From an uncultured Acetatifactor sp. (GTDB lineage: Bacteria; Bacillota; Clostridia; Lachnospirales; Lachnospiraceae), in the NCBI GenBank assembly GCA_910586215.1, contig CAJUGH010000001.1, positions 248,001-312,000 on the forward strand: a stretch of 64,000 nt of DNA. Reading direction: 5' to 3'. Below, piece after piece: positions 52,013-61,413 of the stretch (its first letter is position 1; every line of letters begins with the position of its first letter). The position numbers were made by a program, and so were the translations under genes. Below the pieces are notes generated by a model, which worked only from the letters and a program-made list of their open reading frames with translations, was not told the DNA's origin and did no database searches.

Positions 52013-53560
52013 ATGTCAGTTATGAAGAGATTGGTTCGAGTGCTGGTGCTGTTTCTGCTCATAGGGATGTTCATATTGTTGGGAGGATATCTGGCCCTGG
52101 CGGCATATTACAGCAGTCATTTCCCGGTGAATACATGGATTAACGGGGTATACTGTACCGGGAAAACAGTGGATCAGGTGAATCAGGAGCTGGTGCAACG
52201 GGCACCAGCTCCTGTGATTACGCTGGTGGATGCCGGGGGCATGCAGTGGCAGATAGACGGGGAGGCCGCGGGAGTTAAGCCAGATTATACAAAAGCCCTG
52301 CAGGATTACCTGCAACAGAACTCCACTGGCTTCTGGATTGGCAACCTGCGGGAGGCGGTGTCCATCTCTATGGAGGCAGGGCGCTTTACCTGGCCGGCGG
52401 AAGGGCTGCGGGAGTGTTTTGAGACGTTGCCCCTGGTGCAGGCACACAAGGACAGGGAGGAAGGCGTATCCATCCAGAGTACGGCAAATGGGTATGTATT
52501 GCAGGATGGAAATGCCATGCGTCTGAATGTGGAGAAGGCCTATGCCTATCTGGAGGCCTGCCTGAAGGAAGGAGAGGTGTCCGTGGATCTGGGTGCGGGG
52601 GAGTGCTATTCCACCCTGCCGGACACAGACCAGGATAAAATACAACGCAGGCTCTGGATGGAACTGGAAGCATTCCAGTCACAGCGGATCATCTATGATA
52701 TGGGGGCAGAGTCCATTGAACTGACACCGGAGGTGACCAGTGGTTTCCTGGAGACTGCGAAGGGAATCCCAACGCTGGATGAAGGGGGCCGCCTGGTGGT
52801 CAGTGAAGGATCCGTCAGGGCCTGGGTGGAGGAACTGGCAGCCAGGTACGATACCTGCGACACCACAAAGGAGTTCCAGTCAACCAGGGGTGATGTGGTC
52901 AGTGTCAAATATGGTACCTATGGAACAAAACTGGATGTGGAGGCTGAGGTGAATTTCCTGATGGGGACCCTGACAGGAGACCTGGAGAAGTGGCCGGTAC
53001 AGGAGAGCCAGGAAGAAGGGAATGGCACAGAACCGGGCCAGGGAAACCCGGAAGAAGAAAATGGTACAGAACCGGGCCAGGAAGACCAGGATCCAGGAGA
53101 GAGTGGGGAGTCTGGACAGGGACAGGATGTCCTGGTTCGTGTACCCGTCTATCTTCAGCAGGGGTTTGTACGGGGGCTTGACGACATTGGGGGCACCTAC
53201 ATCGAAGTGGACATGACGCAGCAGCACATGTACTATTACATGGACGGGGAACTGGTGCTGGATACGGATATTGTCACAGGCGATACCAGCAAGCGCCATG
53301 GAACCCCCCAGGGAATTAACTTTGTGTACAACAAACAGCGGAACCGGATACTGCGCGGACCTGACTATGCCTCCCCTGTAAAATACTGGATGCCGGTGCG
53401 GGGCGCTGTGGGGATCCATGATGCCAACTGGCGGTCCAGATTCGGCGGACAGATTTACAAGACAAACGGATCCCATGGCTGTATCAATACACCTTCCAAG
53501 ATCATGGGGGAACTGTACGACATGGTGGAGATCGGGACACCGGTTATCATGTTTTACTGA
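52013..53560 (+). CDS. Membrane-anchored L,D-transpeptidase (YkuD domain)
   Basis: Cell-wall cross-linking enzyme (515 aa) forming 3-3 peptidoglycan bridges. An N-terminal membrane anchor (about residues 8-32), a long PG_binding_4-type beta/alpha region (about 40-320), a Glu/Gly/Asn/Pro-rich linker with a duplicated EENGTEPGQ unit (about 325-370), then the YkuD domain with YIEVDMTQQHMYYY, GIHDANW and the active-site SHGCINTP (H488, C490). The linker repeat has a 39-bp period (53011 and 53050). It may be co-transcribed with ilvB (51-bp gap, no terminator). Confidence 0.92.
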   Translation: MSVMKRLVRVLVLFLLIGMFILLGGYLALAAYYSSHFPVNTWINGVYCTGKTVDQVNQELVQRAPAPVITLVDAGGMQWQIDGEAAGVKPDYTKALQDYLQQNSTGFWIGNLREAVSISMEAGRFTWPAEGLRECFETLPLVQAHKDREEGVSIQSTANGYVLQDGNAMRLNVEKAYAYLEACLKEGEVSVDLGAGECYSTLPDTDQDKIQRRLWMELEAFQSQRIIYDMGAESIELTPEVTSGFLETAKGIPTLDEGGRLVVSEGSVRAWVEELAARYDTCDTTKEFQSTRGDVVSVKYGTYGTKLDVEAEVNFLMGTLTGDLEKWPVQESQEEGNGTEPGQGNPEEENGTEPGQEDQDPGESGESGQGQDVLVRVPVYLQQGFVRGLDDIGGTYIEVDMTQQHMYYYMDGELVLDTDIVTGDTSKRHGTPQGINFVYNKQRNRILRGPDYASPVKYWMPVRGAVGIHDANWRSRFGGQIYKTNGSHGCINTPSKIMGELYDMVEIGTPVIMFY

Positions 53561-53647
53561 CAGGCTGTGCCAGTCCACTGAAGGTGGACGATATGTGCCG
53601 GGTTGTTTACAGAATACGGACAAAATAAAAATAATTTAACAATGCAG

Positions 53648-53676
53648 TTGACTAAAGTGAAAGAAACGATTATCCT
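53648..53676 (+). promoter_or_regulatory. Sigma-A promoter of serC-serA
   Basis: TTGACT, a 17-nt spacer, TATCCT; the leader is about 50 nt. A small GTCCAC/GTGGAC hairpin at 53573-53589 follows the transpeptidase gene. Confidence 0.55.
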
Positions 53677-53735
53677 TAAATTCATGTACTGAAAAAGGAA
53701 ATCACTTGATAGACTGATTGTGAGGAGGATTAGAG

Positions 53736-54821
53736 ATGGCAAGAGTATATAATTTTTCTGCAGGACCAGCCGTCCTGCCCGAGGAGGTGCTGCGGGAGGC
53801 CGCAGAGGAGATGCTGGACTACCAGGGATGCGGTATGTCTGTGATGGAGATGAGCCACAGGTCACAGACATATGACAGGATTATCAAGGAGGCAGAGGCT
53901 GACCTGCGGGAACTGATGGACATCCCGGCAAACTATAAGGTGTTGTTTTTGCAGGGAGGAGCCAGCCAGCAGTTTGCCATGATTCCCATGAACCTGATGA
54001 AGAACCGGGTGGCAGACTATATTGTCACCGGCCAATGGGCCAAAAAGGCATACCAGGAGGCCGCTCTCTACGGCAGGGCCAATAAGATTGCCTCTTCCGA
54101 GGATAAGACTTTTTCCTATATACCGGACCTGACAGACCTGAAGATCAGCCCGGATGCAGATTATGTCTACATCTGTGAGAATAATACCATCTATGGCACC
54201 AAGTTTAAGACCCTGCCCGATACCAAGGGAAAGCCCCTGGTGGCCGATGTGTCGAGTTGTTTTCTCTCTGAGCCGGTGGATGTGTCCAGGTATGGCTTGA
54301 TCTACGGCGGCGTACAGAAGAATATCGGACCTGCCGGTGTGGTGATCGTGATCATCCGGGAGGATCTGGTGACGGAGGATGTGCTGCCTGGTACTCCTAC
54401 CATGCTGCGCTACAAGATCCATGCGGACAATGGATCCCTCTACAATACACCGCCTGCCTATGGCATTTACATTTGTGGCAAGGTGTTCAAATGGCTGAAG
54501 AAGCAGGGGGGCCTGGCGGCCATGAAAGCATACAATGAGAAGAAGGCGGCTATTCTCTACGATTACCTGGATGAGAGCCGCCTGTTCCGGGGCACAGTGC
54601 GCAGGGAGGACCGTTCCCTGATGAACGTACCTTTTGTCACAGGGGATGAGGCCCTGGATGCAAAATTTGTGAAGGAGGCCAAAGAGGCTGGCCTGGAGAA
54701 CCTAAAGGGTCACAGGAGCGTGGGTGGTATGCGGGCCAGCATTTACAATGCCATGCCCCTTGAGGGTGTGGAGAAGCTGGTGGCATTCATGAAGGAGTTT
54801 GAAGCCAGGAACATGGCGTAG
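53736..54821 (+). CDS. serC: Phosphoserine aminotransferase
   Basis: PLP enzyme of serine synthesis (361 aa): YNFSAGPAVLPEEVL at the N-terminus, GGASQQFAMIPMNLM, and the PLP lysine in YGGVQKNIGPAGVV. A GAGGAGG site precedes the ATG. It supplies or uses the 3-phosphohydroxypyruvate made by SerA, encoded 13 nt downstream. Confidence 0.97.
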   Translation: MARVYNFSAGPAVLPEEVLREAAEEMLDYQGCGMSVMEMSHRSQTYDRIIKEAEADLRELMDIPANYKVLFLQGGASQQFAMIPMNLMKNRVADYIVTGQWAKKAYQEAALYGRANKIASSEDKTFSYIPDLTDLKISPDADYVYICENNTIYGTKFKTLPDTKGKPLVADVSSCFLSEPVDVSRYGLIYGGVQKNIGPAGVVIVIIREDLVTEDVLPGTPTMLRYKIHADNGSLYNTPPAYGIYICGKVFKWLKKQGGLAAMKAYNEKKAAILYDYLDESRLFRGTVRREDRSLMNVPFVTGDEALDAKFVKEAKEAGLENLKGHRSVGGMRASIYNAMPLEGVEKLVAFMKEFEARNMA

Positions 54822-54834
54822 GAGGGAGAGAAAC

Positions 54835-56001
54835 ATGTACAAGATCAACTGCCTGAATCCCATATCGGATGTGGGGCTTAAGAACTTCAGTGATAAATAC
54901 CTGGTCACAGCGGATATGCAGGAAGCGGACGGCATCCTGGTGAGGAGTGCTTCCATGCATGAGATGGAGATCCCGAAGAGACTGCTGGCAGTAGCCAGGG
55001 CAGGGGCCGGTGTCAACAACATCCCCCTGGAAAAATGCGCGGAGAAGGGCGTAGTGGTATTCAACACGCCGGGAGCCAATGCAAACGGGGTGAAGGAACT
55101 GGTGCTGGCGGGTATGCTGCTGGCAGCCAGGGATGTGGTAGGCGGCATCGACTGGGTGCGGGAAAACGTGGGCAATGGGGACATTGCCAAAGCGGCAGAG
55201 AAGGAGAAGAAACACTTTGCAGGCACGGAGATCCAGGGCAAGAAGCTGGGGGTCATCGGCCTGGGGGCCATCGGTGTGAAGGTGGCCAATGCCGCGGTGT
55301 CCCTGGGGATGGAGGTATATGGCTATGACCCTTACCTGTCTGTGAACGCCGCCTGGAACTTAAGCCGTTCGGTGGTCCATGTGCTGAATGTGGACGATAT
55401 CTATGCCCAGTGTGATTATATCACCATCCATGTGCCCCTTCTGGATTCCACCAGGGGGATGATCAATGCCGTATCCATTGCTAAGATGAAGGAGGGGGTG
55501 GTGATCCTGAACTTTGCCAGGGATCTGCTGGCCAATGAGACAGATGTGCTGGAAGGGCTGGCAAGTGGTAAGATTGCCCGTTATGTGTCCGATTTCCCCA
55601 ATCCCACCACGGCGGGGCAGAAGGGATGTATCGTCATTCCCCATCTGGGGGCCAGCACAGAGGAGTCTGAGGACAATTGTGCAGTGATGGCGGTGCAGGA
55701 GATGATGGATTACCTGGAGAATGGCAATATCCGCAACAGCGTTAATTATCCTGCCTGTGACATGGGCGTGTGTACCAATGCAGGCCGTGTGGCTATTTTC
55801 CACAAGAATATTGCCAATATGATTACCAAATTCACCGCCGGGTTCGGTGAGAAGGGCATCAATATCAGTGACATGACCAACAAGTCCAGGGGAGAGGTGG
55901 CCTACACCATGCTGGATGTGGAGGAGAAACCAACAAAGGAGATCGTGGATGCCCTAGAACGGATCGAAGGGGTATTCCGGGCCAGGATTGTAAAAGGCTG
56001 A
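54835..56001 (+). CDS. serA: D-3-phosphoglycerate dehydrogenase
   Basis: First step of serine synthesis (388 aa). Rossmann motif VIGLGAIGVKVANAA, a D-2-hydroxyacid dehydrogenase domain with YITIHVPLLDSTRGMI, and a C-terminal ACT domain (about residues 315-388, VAIFHKNIANMITKF...GEVAYTMLDVEE) expected to mediate serine feedback. The AGGAGGGAG site supports the ATG at 54835. The serC-serA-DUF1015 order is common in clostridia. Confidence 0.95.
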   Translation: MYKINCLNPISDVGLKNFSDKYLVTADMQEADGILVRSASMHEMEIPKRLLAVARAGAGVNNIPLEKCAEKGVVVFNTPGANANGVKELVLAGMLLAARDVVGGIDWVRENVGNGDIAKAAEKEKKHFAGTEIQGKKLGVIGLGAIGVKVANAAVSLGMEVYGYDPYLSVNAAWNLSRSVVHVLNVDDIYAQCDYITIHVPLLDSTRGMINAVSIAKMKEGVVILNFARDLLANETDVLEGLASGKIARYVSDFPNPTTAGQKGCIVIPHLGASTEESEDNCAVMAVQEMMDYLENGNIRNSVNYPACDMGVCTNAGRVAIFHKNIANMITKFTAGFGEKGINISDMTNKSRGEVAYTMLDVEEKPTKEIVDALERIEGVFRARIVKG

Positions 56002-56079
56002 CTTTTTGCAGGCAGGGCAGGAGATCCTCCTGGGAAGGAATCCGGAAGGAATGCTTGAGGCAGACGCTAACGGATACGA

Positions 56080-56134
56080 ACAGACGGCAGTAACGATACC
56101 TTGTGTACCGGATACTGCCGTCTGTGGCATTTTG
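56080..56134 (+). terminator. Terminator of the ser operon
   Basis: A perfect 13-bp stem, ACAGACGGCAGTA with TACTGCCGTCTGT (56080-56092, 56113-56125), with a 20-nt loop and a TTTT a few bases on. Confidence 0.65.
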
Positions 56135-56208
56135 GCTGTCTTTTTGGTTCAGGCCGGTGGCTTCCGGTCCATGAAACAGGACATATCTGCCTATAGCTGT
56201 GGCCGGCC

Positions 56209-56493
56209 TTAGCGGAACAACAGCGGGGAAGCGCCGTCAAGGCCTTCGTTGATGTCCTGCAGGCTCTCCTTAAGCTTTTCATTGGTGGCGCAGGAAGCTT
56301 CACTCTGCAAATCCATGTACAGGATGAACATATCCTCCAGGGTGATTTGCTTTTCCGCGGCAATTTCTTCCAAAATGGGTCTTAGCTTATCCAGCTGCAC
56401 AGAGACCTGGGTCTTCTGGGGATCGATTTCCCCCAGGACATTCTCCCCGTACCGGTTGATCCGCTCCAGGATTTTTCTATTTTCCTCTGTCAT
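56209..56493 (-). CDS. Small conserved-looking helical protein, function unknown
   Basis: 94 aa, not recognised. It is soluble, acidic and mostly helical: TEENRKILERINRYGENVLGE, then a heptad-like QLDKLRPILEEIAAEKQ, then LEDMFILYMDLQSEASCATNEKLKESLQDINEGLD. An AGAGGAGAG site 7 nt before the ATG at 56493 supports translation. It is divergent from the DUF1015 gene. A perfect tandem 10-mer, GTCATATAAC twice (56521-56540), lies just upstream and may be part of its promoter. Confidence 0.6.
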   Translation of the reverse strand: MTEENRKILERINRYGENVLGEIDPQKTQVSVQLDKLRPILEEIAAEKQITLEDMFILYMDLQSEASCATNEKLKESLQDINEGLDGASPLLFR

Positions 56494-56579
56494 AGGAACT
56501 CTCCTCTCATCTGAGTCTTTGTCATATAACGTCATATAACGAGTCTTTCCCTTATTTCTTACAGTTTATCATGAAAAGC

Positions 56580-56608
56580 TTGTTATGCATAGCATTTTTT
56601 GGTAGAAT
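56580..56608 (+). promoter_or_regulatory. Sigma-A promoter of DUF1015-glgB-mscS
   Basis: TTGTTA, a 17-nt spacer, TAGAAT. The leader of about 95 nt contains a class B repeat. Confidence 0.5.
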
Positions 56609-56638
56609 TCTATTAAGCGAAGAAGAGAAAGAAGTTTT

Positions 56639-56671
56639 GTTACTTTGAACGGCAGGGCCGTGAAAAGTAAC
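56639..56671 (+). repeat. Class B dispersed palindromic repeat, best copy
   Basis: 33 nt: GTTACTTTGAACGGC, AGG, GCCGTGAAAAGTAAC. The outer arms GTTACTTT/AAAGTAAC and inner ACGGC/GCCGT are complementary, so the whole element folds into one interrupted hairpin. Confidence 0.75.
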
Positions 56672-56709
56672 GAAAATCTCGGGAGACTTTAAGGAAACAG
56701 GGAGGGGTT

Positions 56710-57951
56710 ATGGCGAAGATCAGACCGTTCCGGGCCTATCGTCCGGCACCGGGATGGGCAGAGCAGATTGCAGCACTGCCCTATGATGTGTATAACAGGG
56801 AGGAGGCCACCAGGATCGTGCAGGAGAACCCGTATTCTTTCCTGGCCATTGACAGGGCTGAGACAGGGTTCGGGCCAGAGGTGGATGCCTACGCGCCAGT
56901 GGTCTACCAGAGGGCGGCCAAGCTGCTTCGGAAACGCATCCGGGAGGGATGCTTCCTCCAGGAAGAAGTGCCCTGCTTCTATCTGTATGAACAGGAATTT
57001 GCAGGGAGGAGCCAGACAGGGATCGTGGCCTGTGCATCCATTGACGACTATCTCCAGGGGGTGATTAAGAAGCACGAGAACACCAGGGCAGACAAGGAGG
57101 AAGACCGGATCCGGCATGTGGATGTGTGCAGCATGCACACAGGGCCGATCTTCCTGGCATGCAGAAAGGAGCCGCGGATCCGGGAGATCATTGCCGGGAT
57201 CAGGAAGCAGGAAGCATGCCTGGACTTTGTGGCCCAGGACCAGGTCCGGCACCGGGTATGGGTAGTGGACAGGGAGGAGACAATTGGTGCCATCCAGGAT
57301 GCCTTTGACAGGGTACCTGCCCTGTACATCGCCGATGGCCATCACAGGTGTGCTTCCGCGGTGAAGGTAGGACTTCTGCGCAGGCAGCAGCATCCGGATT
57401 ATACAGGGGAGGAGGAATTCAACCGTTTCCTGGCGGTGATCTTCCCGGAGGAAGAACTGTCTATCCTGGATTACAACCGTGTGGTGAGGGACCTGAATGG
57501 GCACACGGTTCCTGAATTCCTAAAACTGGTGGGAGAGAAATTCCAGGTAGAGAGCCTCGGACAGACGCCATACCATCCCGGCAGGAGAGGAACATTTGGT
57601 ATGTATCTGGAGGACACCTGGTACAGACTTGTGGCAAGGGAGGAGATCCGGGACAGGGACGTGGTAGGGGGACTGGACGTGTCCCTGCTGCAGAATCATC
57701 TGCTGGGGCCTGTGCTGGGCATCCAGGATCCCAGGACAGATGCGAGAATTGATTTCGTGGGAGGAGTCCGGGGACTGGAGGAGCTGGTAAGGAGGGTACA
57801 TACGGACATGAAAGTCGCGTTTTCCCTGTATCCCACCTCCATTGGGGAACTGTTGGATGTGGCCGATGGAGGTAGACTGATGCCTCCCAAATCCACCTGG
57901 TTTGAACCGAAACTGCGCAGCGGCCTGTTCCTGCACGGATTGGATGAATAG
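56710..57951 (+). CDS. DUF1015 family protein
   Basis: 413-aa cytoplasmic protein with the family's KIRPFRAYRPAP start, ALPYDVYNREEATRIVQENPYSFLAIDRAE, KKHENTRADKEEDRIRHVD, and ALYIADGHHRCASAV. DUF1015 (SerA-associated, also called HTH-like or kinase-related in some databases) is of unknown function and often lies beside serC/serA, as here. A GGGAGGGG site precedes the ATG. glgB starts 12 nt after its stop. Confidence 0.92.
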   Translation: MAKIRPFRAYRPAPGWAEQIAALPYDVYNREEATRIVQENPYSFLAIDRAETGFGPEVDAYAPVVYQRAAKLLRKRIREGCFLQEEVPCFYLYEQEFAGRSQTGIVACASIDDYLQGVIKKHENTRADKEEDRIRHVDVCSMHTGPIFLACRKEPRIREIIAGIRKQEACLDFVAQDQVRHRVWVVDREETIGAIQDAFDRVPALYIADGHHRCASAVKVGLLRRQQHPDYTGEEEFNRFLAVIFPEEELSILDYNRVVRDLNGHTVPEFLKLVGEKFQVESLGQTPYHPGRRGTFGMYLEDTWYRLVAREEIRDRDVVGGLDVSLLQNHLLGPVLGIQDPRTDARIDFVGGVRGLEELVRRVHTDMKVAFSLYPTSIGELLDVADGGRLMPPKSTWFEPKLRSGLFLHGLDE

Positions 57952-57963
57952 GAGGACATAGAT

Positions 57964-60471
57964 ATGACGAATAAACTGTATAAGCTGATGAACTGGCCTG
58001 CTATCGAGGAGATTATCTATTCTGAGAGTGACAATCCCCACAGCTTGCTGGGTCCCCACAAATCGGGCAGCCAGACCCTGGTCCAGGCGTATTTCCCCGG
58101 GGCTGTGGAGGCCAGGATGGTATGGGAGGATGGCGGGGAGGAGATCCCCATGGAACTTGCGGATGAGGACGGTTTTTTTGCGGTATTGGTACCCCGGGCC
58201 AGAAAAGGACTGCCAGTTTACCATTATGTGGTGAAGGATGGACAGGGGACGGAGCATATCCAGGGGGAACCGTACCAGTTTGAGCCGCAGATCACCCAGG
58301 CAGACACGGAGAAATTCAAGAATGGTATCCACTACACCATCTATGAGAAGCTGGGAGCACATCCCTGTGAGATAGGCGGGGTAGGTGGTACTTATTTTGC
58401 AGTGTGGGCACCAGGTGCCCTGCGGGTAAGTGTTGTGGGGGACTTTAACAGGTGGGATGGCCGTGTCCACCAGATGAGGCGGCTGTGGGATTCCGGTATC
58501 TTTGAGATCTTTATTCCAGATGCGGCCTGCGGGGACAATTACAAATACGAACTGAAGCTGAAGGGCGGTATGACATACTTGAAGGCAGATCCATACGGAA
58601 ATGCTGCACAGCTGCGTCCCGAATCAGCATCGGTGATCACCGACCTGGGGAAATTTGTCTGGGAGGACGGGGAATTTGTGGCGGGAAGGACCAGCTTCCA
58701 GATGGGAAATGCACCGGTGAGCATCTATGAACTGTACCTGGGTTCCTTTACAGAGGCCCAGGAAGGAATGCCCTACGCCAATTACCGGACCATTGCGGAC
58801 AAGCTGATTCCCTATGTGAAGGAGATGGGTTATACCCATGTGGAACTGATGCCGGTGATGGAGCATCCCTTTGACGGCTCCTGGGGGTACCAGGTCATCG
58901 GCTATTATGCACCCACTGCCAGGTATGGCTCCCCCCAGGATTTCATGTATTTTGTAAATGAATTGCACAAGGCAGGGATCGGCGTGATCCTGGACTGGGT
59001 GCCTGCCCATTTCCCCAGGGACACCTATGGCCTGTCCCATTTTGACGGCACCTGTCTCTATGAGCACCTGGATCCCAGGCAGGGTTCCCATCCCCACTGG
59101 GGTACCTTGATCTATAATTATGGACGGCCCCAGGTATCCAATTACCTAATAGCCAATGCCCTGTTCTGGGTGGAGAAGTACCATGCGGATGGTATCCGGA
59201 TGGATGCGGTGGCCAGCATGCTTTACCTGGACTACGGGAAGCAGGACGGCCAGTGGATTCCCAACATGTATGGGGGGAAGGAGAACCTGGAGGCTATTGA
59301 GATGATCAAGCACCTCAATTCCATCCTGAAGAAGCGCAATCCTGGGGTATTGTCCATTGCGGAGGAGAGTACGGCTTTTCCCAGGATCACAGGAGACTTA
59401 AAGGAGGACGGGCTTGGCTTTGACCTAAAGTGGAATATGGGATTTATGAACGATTACCTGGATTATATCCGGTACGATCCTTATTTCAGAAGCCATCATC
59501 ACGGGGAACTGACCTTCAGCATGGTGTATGCCTACAGCGAGCATTTTGTGCTGGTATTCTCCCATGACGAGGTGGTTCATGGAAAAGCTACCATGCTGGG
59601 GAAGATGCCTGGCAGCCGGGAGCAGAAATTTGCCAACCTGCGGCTGACCTATGCTTATATGATGACCCATCCTGGGAAAAAGCTGCTGTTCATGGGACAG
59701 GACATCGGCGAATTCGATGAGTGGAATGAGAACCGGCAGGTGGAATGGAACCTGCGTGCGGAACCGGAACATGAGGGGGTTGCCAGGCTGGTAAGGGATC
59801 TGAACGGACTGTACCGCAGTCGCCCGGAACTGCATGAACTGGATGACTCCAGTGACGGGTTCCAGTGGGTCAATCATATCTCTGGGGAGGACTGTTATCT
59901 GTCCTACCTTAGGAAGGGCAGCCAGAAGGACCAGATTCTGCTGGTGGTGGCAAATTTTGCCGGCATCCCCCAGGAGATCACCACGGGGGTTCCCTTTCAT
60001 GGGAAATACAAGGAGATATTTAATTCCGATGACAGTGCTTATGGCGGAAGCGGTATGGTGAATGGCCGGATCAAGCGGGCCAAGGCCCAGGAGTGGGATG
60101 ACAGACCCTGTTCCATCACCGTGAAACTGGCACCGCTGTCCTTATGCATCCTGCAGTTTATTCCTTACACGAAGGAAGAACTGGACCAGATCAAGGAAAA
60201 GGAGCGGGAAGCGGTGAAGGCCAGGGAAAGGGCAGAGAAGGCAAAAGCAAAGGAGGCCCAGCGGATCAAGGCAAAGCTTGAGAAGGTGAAGGCCCAGGAG
60301 TTGGAGAAGGCCAGGGAAAGGGCCAGGAAGGCAAAGGAGCGGGAGGCCCAAAGAGAAAGTGAAGCCAAAGCGGCAGAAAGAAATGGTAAGCCTAAGAAGG
60401 CAGAAGCTGTGACGGAAGGAACCAGGAAGCCTGGACAGGTCCGGGAGACGAAGAAGACAAGGAGAGAATAA
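57964..60471 (+). CDS. glgB: 1,4-alpha-glucan branching enzyme with a charged C-terminal tail
   Basis: Makes alpha-1,6 branches in glycogen. Two N-terminal beta domains (second, CBM48-type, ends near residue 230), then the GH13 barrel with DWVPAHFP, the nucleophile Asp in ADGIRMDAVASMLYLDYG, the Glu in SIAEESTAFP and VFSHDEVVHGKATML. The conserved enzyme ends near residue 735; residues 737-835 are an unusual Lys/Glu/Ala/Arg-rich helical tail (KEREAVKARERAEKAKAKEA...), probably a single long helix or coiled coil. A GGAGGACATAGAT site precedes the ATG. Confidence 0.95.
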   Translation: MTNKLYKLMNWPAIEEIIYSESDNPHSLLGPHKSGSQTLVQAYFPGAVEARMVWEDGGEEIPMELADEDGFFAVLVPRARKGLPVYHYVVKDGQGTEHIQGEPYQFEPQITQADTEKFKNGIHYTIYEKLGAHPCEIGGVGGTYFAVWAPGALRVSVVGDFNRWDGRVHQMRRLWDSGIFEIFIPDAACGDNYKYELKLKGGMTYLKADPYGNAAQLRPESASVITDLGKFVWEDGEFVAGRTSFQMGNAPVSIYELYLGSFTEAQEGMPYANYRTIADKLIPYVKEMGYTHVELMPVMEHPFDGSWGYQVIGYYAPTARYGSPQDFMYFVNELHKAGIGVILDWVPAHFPRDTYGLSHFDGTCLYEHLDPRQGSHPHWGTLIYNYGRPQVSNYLIANALFWVEKYHADGIRMDAVASMLYLDYGKQDGQWIPNMYGGKENLEAIEMIKHLNSILKKRNPGVLSIAEESTAFPRITGDLKEDGLGFDLKWNMGFMNDYLDYIRYDPYFRSHHHGELTFSMVYAYSEHFVLVFSHDEVVHGKATMLGKMPGSREQKFANLRLTYAYMMTHPGKKLLFMGQDIGEFDEWNENRQVEWNLRAEPEHEGVARLVRDLNGLYRSRPELHELDDSSDGFQWVNHISGEDCYLSYLRKGSQKDQILLVVANFAGIPQEITTGVPFHGKYKEIFNSDDSAYGGSGMVNGRIKRAKAQEWDDRPCSITVKLAPLSLCILQFIPYTKEELDQIKEKEREAVKARERAEKAKAKEAQRIKAKLEKVKAQELEKARERARKAKEREAQRESEAKAAERNGKPKKAEAVTEGTRKPGQVRETKKTRRE

Positions 60472-60474
60472 GAG

Positions 60475-61338
60475 ATGCCGGATTCAAATTCTGTGGAAGT
60501 ATCAGCGGGAATGCTGCGGGATTTTTTTGCTACTCTGCCCGAGAAGGCCCTTCATCTGGGACTGCGGGTGCTGTTGGCAGTGCTGTTCTTCCTGCTGGGA
60601 ATCCAGGTAATCAAGCTGGTGCGAAAGCTGGTGAAAAATTCCATGCAGCGGGCCGGGGCAGAGCTGGGGGCCATACAGTTCGTGGATTCCTTCCTCAAGG
60701 CAGCCCTGTATACCCTGCTGGTGCTGATGCTGGCAGCTTCCTTCGGTGTGGATGCTGCCAGTATCGTGGCCCTGCTGGGCTCTGCCGGTGTGGCCATTGG
60801 CCTGGCTATCCAGGGAAGCCTGTCCAACCTTGCAGGAGGAGTCCTGCTGCTGGTGCTGAAACCTTTTAAGGTGGGGGACTATATTATAGAAAGTTCTACA
60901 AGCAAAGAAGGAACGGTGACGGAGATCCAGATCTTCTATACCAGACTTCTGACCCCGGACCATCAGACAGTGGTGCTGCCCAACGGCAGCCTGGCTAACA
61001 ACAGCCTGGTGAACGTCACGGGCCAGGAGGCCAGGCGCATGGATATCAAGGTGAGTGTCTCCTACAAGGCTGACTTGAAGCGGGCCAGGGAAGTACTGCT
61101 GCAGGTGCTGGAGACAGATGCGTCCACCTTGAAAGACAGGGACAGGCTGGTATATGTGAATGACCTGGCCAGTTCAGGGGTGGAGTTAGGCGTCAGATGC
61201 TGGTTTCGACAGGAGGACTTCTGGCCAGGAAAATGGCGGGTCACGGAGAACTGTAAGCTGGCCCTGGACGAGGCGGGGATTGAGATTCCGTATAACCAGC
61301 TGGATGTACACCTGGACGGTAAGGTGGAAAATTTGTAA
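60475..61338 (+). CDS. MscS-family small-conductance mechanosensitive channel
   Basis: 287-aa channel that releases solutes on hypo-osmotic shock. Three membrane segments: about residues 22-45, 60-85 and the pore-lining 88-115 (VALLGSAGVAIGLAIQGSLSN), then the Sm-like beta domain (LVLKPFKVGDYIIE, LPNGSLANNSLVN) and the C-terminal alpha/beta domain. It begins 3 nt after glgB and is probably translationally coupled. Confidence 0.93.
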   Translation: MPDSNSVEVSAGMLRDFFATLPEKALHLGLRVLLAVLFFLLGIQVIKLVRKLVKNSMQRAGAELGAIQFVDSFLKAALYTLLVLMLAASFGVDAASIVALLGSAGVAIGLAIQGSLSNLAGGVLLLVLKPFKVGDYIIESSTSKEGTVTEIQIFYTRLLTPDHQTVVLPNGSLANNSLVNVTGQEARRMDIKVSVSYKADLKRAREVLLQVLETDASTLKDRDRLVYVNDLASSGVELGVRCWFRQEDFWPGKWRVTENCKLALDEAGIEIPYNQLDVHLDGKVENL

Positions 61339-61353
61339 AACAAAAAATAATAG

Positions 61354-61382
61354 TTGAAATGTGTGGAAAAAACAGTTATAAT
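61354..61382 (+). promoter_or_regulatory. Sigma-A promoter of tRNA-Thr
   Basis: TTGAAA, a 17-nt spacer, perfect TATAAT, 32 nt before the tRNA. Confidence 0.8.
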
Positions 61383-61413
61383 ATATTTGTTGTGTTTGAG
61401 TACACACATAGTT

